This document shows positions 1-8,966 of a DNA stretch of 34,562 nucleotides, piece by piece (position 1 is the stretch's first letter; each line of letters starts with the position of its first letter). Origin of the DNA: a virus; IMG/VR virus record IMGVR_UViG_3300043449_000437, positions 1 to 34,562 of that record. One strand, given 5' to 3'. Below the pieces are notes generated by a model that was not told the DNA's origin, ran no database searches, and saw only the letters and a program-made list of their open reading frames with translations. The position numbers were made by a program, and so were the translations under genes.

Positions 1-798
1 CCGCATCCGCTCAGTTGAGTTTGTGCTAACCGCAACCGTATCCGCCGCAGGGCGGAACACGCCAGTATTGGTATCAGCATTAAAGGCATATGCCGGGGCA
101 GCAGCAGTCCCTCCTGTGGAAGTCTTTACATACCGTGTTTCCGAGTCATTAGCATAGTAACTCAGGAAGGTGAACTTACTAGGCGGCACCTCATACTTAA
201 GGCGGACACTAAGACCCGCAGCCCCTACAAATCCAGCAGGAACGCTTTGAACCAACGAACTCCCTTCAATGCCGGTGGAATTAGCCAGCTCATAGAAGTT
301 TCCATTAACAGGAGTAAGAGCCCCAAGAGCTGCTAGATCCAGAACAGGGGCATAGTCAATCAAAGATGAAACAGAATTCAAAGCAATATCTGCCTTATCA
401 TCAGCACTATTTGCGGTAGCAAGAGCCGTGGTAGAGTTAGCAAGAGCAGTTGCTGAATCCGTAATGGATTCCTCCGCTAGGTTTGCTGCTTCTTGGGAAA
501 TAAACAGAACTTGATCAAAGTTATCATTAAGATCAGCTGCCTTAATGGATGACCCAGGAAAGAAGGTAGCTTGAAATGCCGTATCATCAGTAGTACGGTT
601 TAGGACAACCGTAGCACCATTGGCTGGAGCAGTGACAAATTCAATCGTGGTGGCGTTGGCAAACGAATATTGAGTTGTAATGGTCTGAAGAACATCGTTG
701 ACATAAACATCAACGTCCTCAGGGTTTAGGTATTCAAATGAAATGGAGAACAGCTTGTTAGTGCCGTTCCCCGTGTATGTGTTTTTAGTGATTGCCAT
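1..798 (-). CDS. Tail fibre protein, N-terminal part (T7 gp17-like), cut by the window edge
   Basis: The frame starts at an ATG whose A is at 798 and stays open for 266 codons to base 1, so the C-terminal receptor-binding part lies outside the window. The N-terminus (MAITKNTYTGNGTNKLFSIS, then FEYLNPEDVDVYVN and GSSIKAADLNDNFDQ) matches the T7 tail-fibre N-terminal domain, which attaches the fibre to the tail. It is followed by an Ala/Ser/Thr-rich, probably coiled shaft at about residues 115-145. Near the cut edge is TNTGVFRPAADTVAVST, a motif type common in phage fibres and often found before a chaperone or tip domain. It begins three bases after the stop of the large internal virion protein gene, where T7 gene 17 also lies. 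The fibre call is firm; the receptor is unknown. Confidence 0.88.
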   Translation of the reverse strand, partial: MAITKNTYTGNGTNKLFSISFEYLNPEDVDVYVNDVLQTITTQYSFANATTIEFVTAPANGATVVLNRTTDDTAFQATFFPGSSIKAADLNDNFDQVLFISQEAANLAEESITDSATALANSTTALATANSADDKADIALNSVSSLIDYAPVLDLAALGALTPVNGNFYELANSTGIEGSSLVQSVPAGFVGAAGLSVRLKYEVPPSKFTFLSYYANDSETRYVKTSTGGTAAAPAYAFNADTNTGVFRPAADTVAVSTNSTERMR

Positions 799-801
799 TT
801 G

Positions 802-3800
802 TTATGGGTTGCCAAATTTAATCAAATTAGTACCAAGATCTGAAGTTCCACTACTTTGCAAAGCCCTTTCATTGAGAAATTCAGCTTTACGCTTAAGAAA
901 ATCAGGATTAGTGGCTTCTACTTCCTGCTTAGCCGCATTAATATATTGCATAAAAATCTCCTCAGTACGACGTTTGTACCAAGGTTCTACAAGCCTTTCA
1001 CTTGGAGTTAGCGATCCTTCTTTTGTCCGTTGTTCATCAGCTTTAAACTCTTTAGAAGCGAAGTGTTTAGCCAATGCTTGCTCCAATCCATACTTGGCGA
1101 CAAGAGCTTTAATCTGTGCTCGTTCTAGTCCAGTATAAACTTGACCAGTGGAAGCAGTTTTAAAGTTTCCTTTATGCCAAACATTCATCTCCATCAATTT
1201 TTGAGCAACAGGACTCCTGTTCTCTTCCATCATTTCAAATGGAATGTTAGCATTAAAAGGTCCGCCTGTAGACCGCAGCATGGGTTTGCCAGTCAAGATA
1301 TCTGGTTCAAACGGAGCATTCTTACTGATGTCTGGCCAAATTTGAGCCATTGTTTTTTGATAGAACGAATCATATTCCCGATAATATGGATCGCTAGAGT
1401 TTGCCCAAGCCCGGCGAGTTGCAGTATAAGGAAGTAGATTATTAACCGCACCTAAACCCAATCCAGCCATAAGATCAAGGAAGTTATTAGGATTCCCTGG
1501 AATGTTACTCTTCTTACCTGTTAGTTGAGCAAAGGTATCCTGAGGATTAAAAATAACACTTAGTCCATCAAGGTTGGCAAGATAACTCTTTTCGGTGAAT
1601 CCAGCCGTGAAGCCATACAACAAGGTTTCAGCAACTTTATTGAGTTCGTTGATTTCACCATACCTAGACAACATGCCAAGATCAGCCGCCGCCGCAATCC
1701 AGTTAGAAAGTGGTTCAAACCATCCATAAGAAACCCACTTATCACCGATTTTAACGGAACGTGGTTGAATGCCTTGTTGCCTCCACCGTTCCCGTTCATC
1801 TGGATCAAAAGGAATGTTTCCAGTCATCATGCCGCTGGTACCAGCACTATAGCCAAGACTGATAACAAGGGCTCCAACGGATTCCCTACCACGAAGTTCT
1901 GCCAAAGCAAGTTCATCACCAGCTTCCAACGCAGCACGATAACCACCCATAAACTTACCAATCAATGGTGTAAAGGAGGTTTGATATGCCATAATGTTGG
2001 CTGGTGTCCGAATAAACGGCATGATAAATTTGCCAACCGGAATTTTGGCATCAGGACCACCACTTACCAATAGTTCCAATTGCCGGGCAAAATATCCAGG
2101 ATCGTTGGTATAGTTGGTTTCCATACCATACTTTTTAAGAGCTTCGTCTGTGACTTGGCCTGTTTTAGGATCAAAGCCACGCTCTAGTGCTTTAGTAGCC
2201 ATTTCAATATTGGCAGCCAGATTAGTACCACCTTTATCAGCAGCACTCTTAAAGGCTTCCATATTGATCTTTTGACGCACTGCCATGGTTGTGATGAAGT
2301 CATCAGAAGTCATCATCAAACGGCTTGGGATTTCTGTATACTTAATCCAAGCATCTAGCCACCGAAGATGTCCAGCAACCATTTTCTTTGCTGGAGTATC
2401 AGCCGTCATTTCCAAAGCATTTAGATAAGATTGAGTTTCGGCCCTAGAAAGAACCGAAGCCGCACTCCACGATGCTGGTACTTGAGTTTTAAATGTAGTG
2501 GCAGCAACCTGAGCCGCCTCAAGGGACCCCTGAAACAGAGCAGCATATCCAGCTCCAGCAGATGCAATAAGGGTCTCATCTCCTTCAGCCAAACCCCTTA
2601 GCCCAATCATGGTGGGTGTCATCACCAAACGGAACGTACCAGAAAGGTTTCTGATAAAGGTTTTAGGAGCAGAAAGAATGTTGTTATAAAACATTCCCAG
2701 AACACGTTTGCCTGAGTACTTAATAAGAGTTGCTCCATAGTTAATAACTTTAGATGGATCTCCTCCAGCCAAAGTCATTGCCAAATAGAATTGACGAGCT
2801 TCATCTCTGTATTTTGGATCATTAGAGCGAGCAAGATCTTTGACATAATCTGCCCACTTACGCATAACTTCTGCGGAGCTAAAAGTCCTATCTTTGGCCC
2901 CAGGTTCAGATCCTTCAGAAACAACCTCATCGAGAAGCTGATTCCAACGTTTACCAGCAGCAAGTCGTCTTCCAGTTTCCAAAGACCAAGCTTCCTTACG
3001 GAGCATGATAAGTCCAACTGCTTGATCAACAAGACGATCAAAGTGGTTACCATCAGTAATGCCATTAGCTTCAGACATGAGAGCATCTTGGCCAATGTTA
3101 GATGCCTTTTCCCCAAGCCTGCGAATCATTGCTTGAGTAACTCTAAGTGCTGGAATTTTAATTTGTTCCGTTCCCGCTTCACCGATAAAGGTTTGACCTT
3201 CTTCTCGGAAAGCTTTTAGCATAGCTTCGGTCACCTCATTAGGCGACTTGGCTGTGTTAAGAACATCTTCATAAAGTTTAAACGATTCAGCATCCAGAGC
3301 TTTAAGAATTTTTGTAGCATCAGCTTCACCAAAACGGCGATACAGAGCATCAAGTTGATTCTTATTTTGACTGGACTCAAGAGCCTCATCAATTTTAGCT
3401 TTCCAACCACCTGTCATGTTGGCACGTTTGGTGGCTGCATCTGTAATCCAGATACGATTCTGAAGTAAAGATTCTGGTTGTTTACCAATGTCAGCAGCAG
3501 TTTCAATACGTGTATTGGATTTGACACCAGGACCAATGTTATTAACGCCAGAAAGAATGGTGTTATCCATATCTTTCAGTTCATCATTAGCATTGTCTAG
3601 TTGCTTTTTAAGTTCAGCAGCATCTTCCCATGGATTAGCCTGACGTTCTTTAATGTTATCAATTTTGTTGAGAATTTCATCACGACGCAATTGATTGACA
3701 TCATCCCAACGCAGACTTTCCTCTACCTCCTTAACGGATGCGTCTTTTGCCTTTTGATCGAGTTCTTTTTTAAGGGTATCAATAGAATCGTCAATGGCTT

Positions 3801-4890
3801 CAGCAGTGGTTTTCTTTCTCAGGACTCCGTTAATTTTAGAAACAGCATTCTTAGATGTTTGGAAAATATCCAATGCTTTAAATACTGCTCCAGCAGCCTC
3901 AGCTACCTTACCAAGACCCATATCTTCCAAACCAGCAATGATTCGGTAACGAGCCTCACTATCATAATTTGGATCAGCAGTAAGAGCTTTGGGAACAAGA
4001 GGCTTAAGGTTAGGAGGCAAAACCTCTTCCAAACGTGCGCCTAGTGTAGGCCCACCCTTTTCAGAAGTATCCGCATGAATAAAACCTGCGAAGAAATCAA
4101 GACCACCTGACCGGATCAGTTTCTTCAGTTTCCCAGCATCTGGTCCTACTTGTGGGGCAACACGATTAAGAAACCGCATTCCGTTAACCAGCTTAAGGAA
4201 CTCAGCAGCACCAGCCGCCGTAGGATCGTCTGGAGTAAGTCCAAAATCAATTTGAGCCTTAATGTACCTATCGCTGCGAGGATCCTGTTCTGGAGCCACA
4301 GGGCGGCCAATCGCTTCGCCTACACGAGCCATTCCCTCCTGCCCAGCCTTAATCAGTTGGGAACCATAATCCTCAATGATACCAGGACCAGATCCTTTTA
4401 AAACAACCTTAGCAGTTTCAACAAGAGGTTTAAGACTTTTCTTGGTAGGCTCTAAATTCTTTTTAAACTGTTCATTTAGTTTTGCCTTTTCAGCTTTATC
4501 TCCAGAACGCAAACGCCTACGCTTAGCAAGCTCTTGAGTATCCTTGATGCCATAAAGATTTTTATCGACTTGCTCACCCACATCAGCAACAACTTTGTTA
4601 ACTGGAGCAAGAACTTCATCAAGTTTTGCACTGACATCTTTAAGAGGTCGAGCAATAGCTTCTTGAGCAACCTTGGCTGGATTCCAAGTTTGACGATTAC
4701 GTTGAGTACGACCAGCAGCCTTTTCCTTTTCTTTACCCTTTTTAATCTGTCTAGATTTTTGGATGGCCGCTTTAGTTTCTCGATCTAGATTCTCTTGATC
4801 AATTTGTTCTTGAGTTTTACCTGAATTAAGAAGCGGAGTTTGATCGCTAAAATTGTAAGTGGCCTCTGAGGACCAAGGACTACTAGGCAT
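802..4890 (-). CDS. Large internal virion protein (T7 gp16-like)
   Basis: This is a 1362-residue protein, close to the 1318 residues of T7 gp16, and it lies in the same place, just before the tail fibre. In T7, gp16 leaves the virion during infection and helps form the trans-envelope channel that pulls in DNA. The N-terminal 140 residues are very rich in Lys, Glu and Gln. Residues of about 360-440 are strongly charged and look coiled-coil. I see no lytic transglycosylase domain at the N-terminus, unlike T7 gp16; the cell-wall-lytic modules are in the neighbouring 4968..7961 protein instead. The ATG at 4890 follows a 77-base spacer with a stable hairpin. Function is assigned by size and position more than by recognisable motifs. 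Confidence 0.75.
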   Translation of the reverse strand: MPSSPWSSEATYNFSDQTPLLNSGKTQEQIDQENLDRETKAAIQKSRQIKKGKEKEKAAGRTQRNRQTWNPAKVAQEAIARPLKDVSAKLDEVLAPVNKVVADVGEQVDKNLYGIKDTQELAKRRRLRSGDKAEKAKLNEQFKKNLEPTKKSLKPLVETAKVVLKGSGPGIIEDYGSQLIKAGQEGMARVGEAIGRPVAPEQDPRSDRYIKAQIDFGLTPDDPTAAGAAEFLKLVNGMRFLNRVAPQVGPDAGKLKKLIRSGGLDFFAGFIHADTSEKGGPTLGARLEEVLPPNLKPLVPKALTADPNYDSEARYRIIAGLEDMGLGKVAEAAGAVFKALDIFQTSKNAVSKINGVLRKKTTAEAIDDSIDTLKKELDQKAKDASVKEVEESLRWDDVNQLRRDEILNKIDNIKERQANPWEDAAELKKQLDNANDELKDMDNTILSGVNNIGPGVKSNTRIETAADIGKQPESLLQNRIWITDAATKRANMTGGWKAKIDEALESSQNKNQLDALYRRFGEADATKILKALDAESFKLYEDVLNTAKSPNEVTEAMLKAFREEGQTFIGEAGTEQIKIPALRVTQAMIRRLGEKASNIGQDALMSEANGITDGNHFDRLVDQAVGLIMLRKEAWSLETGRRLAAGKRWNQLLDEVVSEGSEPGAKDRTFSSAEVMRKWADYVKDLARSNDPKYRDEARQFYLAMTLAGGDPSKVINYGATLIKYSGKRVLGMFYNNILSAPKTFIRNLSGTFRLVMTPTMIGLRGLAEGDETLIASAGAGYAALFQGSLEAAQVAATTFKTQVPASWSAASVLSRAETQSYLNALEMTADTPAKKMVAGHLRWLDAWIKYTEIPSRLMMTSDDFITTMAVRQKINMEAFKSAADKGGTNLAANIEMATKALERGFDPKTGQVTDEALKKYGMETNYTNDPGYFARQLELLVSGGPDAKIPVGKFIMPFIRTPANIMAYQTSFTPLIGKFMGGYRAALEAGDELALAELRGRESVGALVISLGYSAGTSGMMTGNIPFDPDERERWRQQGIQPRSVKIGDKWVSYGWFEPLSNWIAAAADLGMLSRYGEINELNKVAETLLYGFTAGFTEKSYLANLDGLSVIFNPQDTFAQLTGKKSNIPGNPNNFLDLMAGLGLGAVNNLLPYTATRRAWANSSDPYYREYDSFYQKTMAQIWPDISKNAPFEPDILTGKPMLRSTGGPFNANIPFEMMEENRSPVAQKLMEMNVWHKGNFKTASTGQVYTGLERAQIKALVAKYGLEQALAKHFASKEFKADEQRTKEGSLTPSERLVEPWYKRRTEEIFMQYINAAKQEVEATNPDFLKRKAEFLNERALQSSGTSDLGTNLIKFGNP

Positions 4891-4931
4891 TTAAAGTGAC
4901 CCCCTCAAGGGTAAATAAATAAAGATTGGGA

Positions 4932-4957
4932 GGAGCCTACTCCGCAGAGTAAACTCC
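4932..4957 (-). promoter_or_regulatory. Hairpin in the leader of the large internal virion protein gene
   Basis: In the 77-base spacer 4891..4967, the minus-strand RNA can form GGAG-(UUU)-ACUC-UGCG-GAGU-(AGG)-CUCC. This is an inner 4-bp stem closed by a UGCG loop of the UNCG type, plus an outer 4-bp stem. No long T-run follows directly, so it looks less like a terminator than an RNA-processing or promoter-associated element. The segment CGGAGTAGG also occurs in the capsid leader near 14140, which suggests a shared control element. Confidence 0.45.
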
Positions 4958-4967
4958 TTTGTTCCCA

Positions 4968-7961
4968 TTAATTAAATGAAACGTGAAGATGATCGTCATG
5001 GTTAGGAATTGCTTTGGACCTCGGTCCACCAATCATCTGACCATCACGATAATAACCTTTGCGGTCCCAGTAAATTTCACTGATACCCAATGCCTCAGCA
5101 TTTTTTAGCAGGTAGTCGTAAGTAGAATCCAGCTGAGTAACAGTGTTATGAGACAATGGCAAATCTAAGGCTTGGTTTGAGTTATGGAAAGAACGGTCCC
5201 TAGGTGCAACCCTAGCACCACCACTAACAAACCCTTTGTTAAGATCAAAGTTAGGATGTTGCCAGATTTTAATACCTTTGGCTAGAAGCGTTTTACCAAC
5301 TTCAACCGTGCGGGCTGGCCCTGGCTGTGCTGAAACTTTCGGATCAACAACAGAGGTTTGTTCCAACCTAAGATCACGCAGCATTTTTCCTAATTTAACA
5401 TCAGGAATCTTTTGAGCACCTTGCCATTCAGTTACAAGATCAGCCATTGCTGCTGCCAAATTTTGTGTAGTATCGGGAACTTTACCTGACATATAGTCAT
5501 TAAGTTTAGTCCGCCAAGGCAATGCTCCACCAACAACAAGAGCTTGGAATGCTTTATCTTGGGTAGCTTGGTTAAATGATTGATCAGGTGAAATACCAGC
5601 AGCTTTAATTACGGCCTTAAGCGTTTCCGGCTTAAATTGATAAGCCCCATAATGTATCACTTTTTGACCATTAATTGTAAAGTCGCCACGAATTACATCC
5701 TTTACTTTAAGGTTTGTAATAGCTGGATTACCAGGACCAGAACGTGTTACTCCGAAATTATACTGTCCATAATCTCCACCACTTTCAGTGCGGATGATTT
5801 CTTGTTGCAATGTTGAAAGAGCATTACCAGAAACAACAGGTGTTTGTTGAGACATCTGCCTAGCAGTTTCAAGTGCTTTAATTTGACTCAAAATAGCCCT
5901 TCGATCAGTGGGCGTTAAATCTCCACTTAATTTTTTAGCCAAAGCAGGACTAAGTTGCCTTACAGTTGAAAGGTACTGCTCTTGCGCCGGATTAGGCTTC
6001 CAAGGGGCATAGCCATTATCAACAGCTTGTCTAGCAAGAAAATCATTAGCATTAGCGTAGCCAGCTTGTTTAGCTACATTTGAAATTGAAGTGGGAATTG
6101 GTCCACCTGTATTAACTGCCAATTGAGCAGCATCATACATGTCCCTAGGCACCGTCACTGAAGTAGCGGGAATTACCACTCCAGACATGGCGTTATTAAC
6201 GATGGCGTTAATAGTATCAGTAGGTAACCTAGTGTCAAATGTGGCATTAAGGTTAGGTTTTTGATCAGTTAACTTATCTTTATTGGGAGCCGTCTTTCCC
6301 TGTAAGCTCCAATAAAGTGGGCTTTTTTGATCACTCAAATATTGTTTAGCTAAATTAGCAATTGCTTCAGCATCGGCAGATACATCAGCAGGCTGATTTG
6401 CGTCAATACGGCGTTGAATAACTTCTTGATACTTACTTTGAGCTTGAGCAATAGCTAGATCTCGAACAAGTTTGGCTTCAGCTTTTTGAGTTTCAGGTGT
6501 TACTGATGCTGGTCCCCACCCTTTCTGTTGCCACGCAATAACAGCTAATTCAGCAAGAGGAACACTTAACTTGTAATCATCTTCAACAGTACGCGTACCT
6601 TCAGGCAAACCAGGGATTGCCTTGGCACTGGCAGCCACACTAGAGTCAATTACCTTGGAAGCTTCAAGTTGATCAATCCGGGCTTTTGTAAGTCCGTATT
6701 TACCTCCTATCAACCTTCCGCTGCGAAGACCTTCAAGAATAGCATTTTCAAATGGAGTACTACCGCCTGATATAAGTTTAGTAATATCCTCCTCAGGCAA
6801 TCCAGCCGCCCGTGCTCGTTTGGCTAGATCATCTATTTTTGGTTGCCTTTGCTTTGGAGGCAATTGATCATAAGATTTAGCTTCAAACGTGAACTGTCCA
6901 AGACGTTCCTGAAGAATTTGCTTAATTTTATCAGCACCTGCCTGCTGTGTTTTTCCTTCTAGTTCCGTGTAAAGAGCACTGAAATATTGCCGATAAGTAC
7001 CGGCTTTGCTGGGATGCAGAATATCTCCTGAATTTTGCAAAATAGAGTAGGCTTTATCACTCTGATTATTTGCAAGAAGTCCAGTAATTGTTTCTGTTAA
7101 AGTATCTTTAAAATTATTGTTTTTATCTTTTGTGGGGCTAGGATCATTTCTTTCAATAGTGGCCAGCCCTGTTTCAGCAGAAGCACGATCTGTAATTGTT
7201 AAAAGGATACTTTGTCCTTGAACATTGTTTTTAATCCTGGCTTCTTCTTTGGCATTATCATCCAAAGTTTGACCAAAAGTTTCATTAAGACGAGCCCTAG
7301 CAACAGCAAGATTATTACTACCGTACTCCATCATAATGGATGGATTAATACGGTTGTAACCAGCTTCTTGCCCCCAAAGACCAATAAGAATCTTTTCAGC
7401 ACGGTCCCATTCTGTGCGGGTCATCCGTTGATTAAGTTGAATGATTCCGCCTGTATCAGGATCCTTTAAAGTTCTACCTTCGTTAATTGCTTGATTAACA
7501 TAATTGGTATAAGAAACGGCTGCCCCTTGCGCCATAGCTCGTGAAGCACCGATTGCCTCTAATCCTCTAATTGCTGGAGAAGTTCTTCGGATTTGCGCTG
7601 CCATTCCTTTTTGATCAGGAAGTGTTTCCGCAGCATTGGCAGTAGCAACAGCATTTGCCGCTGCTTTTTCCATTAAAGCTTCTTTTTGTCTAAACTCATT
7701 AGCATCAGCGTCATATGTTATTTCGCCGGTAATGAATTTAGTAAAACCCTTAGCAATGGTTTCATTTTTTATTTCTTCTCCTCTTTTTTTTAGAACACCT
7801 CCAAGCGTTTCACTGAATTGAGCAAGAGCTTCAAGATCGCGTTCTGATTGAGCAAGCATTATCCGCGAAGGATCGTAAGCTTGCACTACTGGAGTAGAAG
7901 ATGTAGATTGAAATCCAGTTAGGTCAACCTGCTGGCCAGGGGATTCATAGATACTAGCCAT
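4968..7961 (-). CDS. Internal virion protein with lysozyme-like and M15-peptidase-like domains (T7 gp15 position)
   Basis: This 997-residue protein sits where T7 gp15 (747 aa) lies, between the gp14-like and gp16-like genes. The first 700 residues are Ala/Gln/Lys-rich and unrecognised. Residues 712-850 look like a muramidase or transglycosylase module: a candidate catalytic Glu726 in IIRTESGGDYGQYNFG, then HYGAYQFKPETL at about 770-781. The last 80 residues have a VanY/M15 zinc-peptidase pattern: His926 and Asp933 in FHNSNQALDLPL, and a terminal HDDHLHVSFN with His991 and His993. Such domains would open the peptidoglycan locally as DNA enters. T7 carries its single transglycosylase on gp16, so the enzyme modules have moved or been gained. 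The domain calls come from motif reading and were not tested by a profile search. Confidence 0.75.
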   Translation of the reverse strand: MASIYESPGQQVDLTGFQSTSSTPVVQAYDPSRIMLAQSERDLEALAQFSETLGGVLKKRGEEIKNETIAKGFTKFITGEITYDADANEFRQKEALMEKAAANAVATANAAETLPDQKGMAAQIRRTSPAIRGLEAIGASRAMAQGAAVSYTNYVNQAINEGRTLKDPDTGGIIQLNQRMTRTEWDRAEKILIGLWGQEAGYNRINPSIMMEYGSNNLAVARARLNETFGQTLDDNAKEEARIKNNVQGQSILLTITDRASAETGLATIERNDPSPTKDKNNNFKDTLTETITGLLANNQSDKAYSILQNSGDILHPSKAGTYRQYFSALYTELEGKTQQAGADKIKQILQERLGQFTFEAKSYDQLPPKQRQPKIDDLAKRARAAGLPEEDITKLISGGSTPFENAILEGLRSGRLIGGKYGLTKARIDQLEASKVIDSSVAASAKAIPGLPEGTRTVEDDYKLSVPLAELAVIAWQQKGWGPASVTPETQKAEAKLVRDLAIAQAQSKYQEVIQRRIDANQPADVSADAEAIANLAKQYLSDQKSPLYWSLQGKTAPNKDKLTDQKPNLNATFDTRLPTDTINAIVNNAMSGVVIPATSVTVPRDMYDAAQLAVNTGGPIPTSISNVAKQAGYANANDFLARQAVDNGYAPWKPNPAQEQYLSTVRQLSPALAKKLSGDLTPTDRRAILSQIKALETARQMSQQTPVVSGNALSTLQQEIIRTESGGDYGQYNFGVTRSGPGNPAITNLKVKDVIRGDFTINGQKVIHYGAYQFKPETLKAVIKAAGISPDQSFNQATQDKAFQALVVGGALPWRTKLNDYMSGKVPDTTQNLAAAMADLVTEWQGAQKIPDVKLGKMLRDLRLEQTSVVDPKVSAQPGPARTVEVGKTLLAKGIKIWQHPNFDLNKGFVSGGARVAPRDRSFHNSNQALDLPLSHNTVTQLDSTYDYLLKNAEALGISEIYWDRKGYYRDGQMIGGPRSKAIPNHDDHLHVSFN

Positions 7962-7967
7962 TTTTTA

Positions 7968-8513
7968 CTAGGTATTTTTATTGAAATCGCCGCCAGCACC
8001 TGTGTAGGCAGTGACACCGGAAAGAGCTGCACCAGCCAATCCAAGCACAAGTCCGCCTGTACTGGGTTTAGCAATGCGTTGAGCCGCTGCTTGATTAATT
8101 TCAGATTTTGCTGCCAAGAAGTTATTCTCCATATTGAAATAAAGATCCTGTTGAGCATAAGCAAGGTTCATACCAAGTGCTCCAAGATCCTTCCCTTCAA
8201 CACGCTCAGCATCGGCTAGAAGGCCTCCTATGGACTGTCCAGTACGTCCGGCAGCCAACGCGGTTCCCTGCGCTTGGAGACGCCTCACAAGGCCCTGCTC
8301 AGCCGCTTGAGACGCCTTTTCCAACTCACCTTTCATCTTAAGCTGAGCTTTTTGATCTTCGGTATTACGTCGTTGTAAAGCCAGATCTCTATTTTGCTGA
8401 TAGGCACGTTGGGAAACAGCCGCAGCTTGACTTGTAGCTTGATAACCAGCAATGGATTGAACGGCACTCATCAAGCCCGTTGCAAGGCCTATGGCAATGG
8501 CGGGATTACACAT
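7968..8513 (-). CDS. Internal core protein (T7 gp14-like)
   Basis: 181 residues, close to the 196 of T7 gp14, and in the same order (gp13-gp14-gp15-gp16). It starts MCNPAIAIGLATGLMSAVQS, a hydrophobic Gly/Ala-rich N-terminus. A long Gln/Ala-rich helical middle (about 30-135) follows, and then a second Gly/Ala-rich stretch (GGLVLGLAGAALSGVTAYTG, about 152-171). In T7 the equivalent protein is ejected and forms a pore in the outer membrane. The ATG at 8513 overlaps the end of the gp13-like gene by 25 bases, so the two are probably translated together. Confidence 0.8.
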   Translation of the reverse strand: MCNPAIAIGLATGLMSAVQSIAGYQATSQAAAVSQRAYQQNRDLALQRRNTEDQKAQLKMKGELEKASQAAEQGLVRRLQAQGTALAAGRTGQSIGGLLADAERVEGKDLGALGMNLAYAQQDLYFNMENNFLAAKSEINQAAAQRIAKPSTGGLVLGLAGAALSGVTAYTGAGGDFNKNT

Positions 8514-8959
8514 TTCGTTAATTTAGCAAATTCAACATAAGTAAGATTGGTTTGAGTGGTAACATACATAAGCTTTTTAAATCCAAGCATATGAAGCAGT
8601 TTCATGTGCATCTTATTTCTTGGATCAGCAATGTTATGTAGCATCTCATAGGAGGTCTGTTGTTCGACCCATTTCTTAGCCTCCTTAAAAAATAGCTTGG
8701 GATACGGACGGACACATGGCGTAGTAAGCATCCATATGGCTCCGCAATGGGCATCGGTTCTGGATACCCCCGCTACCCCGCAGATCTCTCCAAGAGGGTT
8801 CCTGAAGGTTACAGGGTTGTCTGAGAGATCCATAGAAAGGCAGAGGGTTGCTTCCATAATTTTATGGCCAAGACCCTCTAGTTCCCTTCGATCATCTTCT
8901 TGTAGGTGCTGAGCCACCCAGATTGCGTCTGAGCGGCTCGCTGGGTGGATTAGCGACAT
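8489..8959 (-). CDS. Internal virion protein with acetyltransferase-like fold (T7 gp13/DUF2833-like)
   Basis: 156 residues from the ATG at 8959 (MSLIHPASRSDAIWVAQHL). This ATG is 8 bases past the end of the tail tubular B gene, which is why I prefer it to longer upstream starts inside that gene. Size and position match T7 gp13 (138 aa), an internal protein needed for virion assembly. The opening 'HPASRSDAIWVAQ', the GEICGVAGVSR segment at about 68-78 and the 'KLLHMLGFKK' near the C-terminus resemble GNAT acetyltransferases (the last is their 'N/R-x-x-x-x-LGF' end). Similarity of DUF2833 proteins to GNATs is known for the family. Whether this one binds acetyl-CoA is unknown. Confidence 0.7.
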   Translation of the reverse strand: MSLIHPASRSDAIWVAQHLQEDDRRELEGLGHKIMEATLCLSMDLSDNPVTFRNPLGEICGVAGVSRTDAHCGAIWMLTTPCVRPYPKLFFKEAKKWVEQQTSYEMLHNIADPRNKMHMKLLHMLGFKKLMYVTTQTNLTYVEFAKLTKCVIPPLP

Positions 8960-8966
8960 TGTGGGA

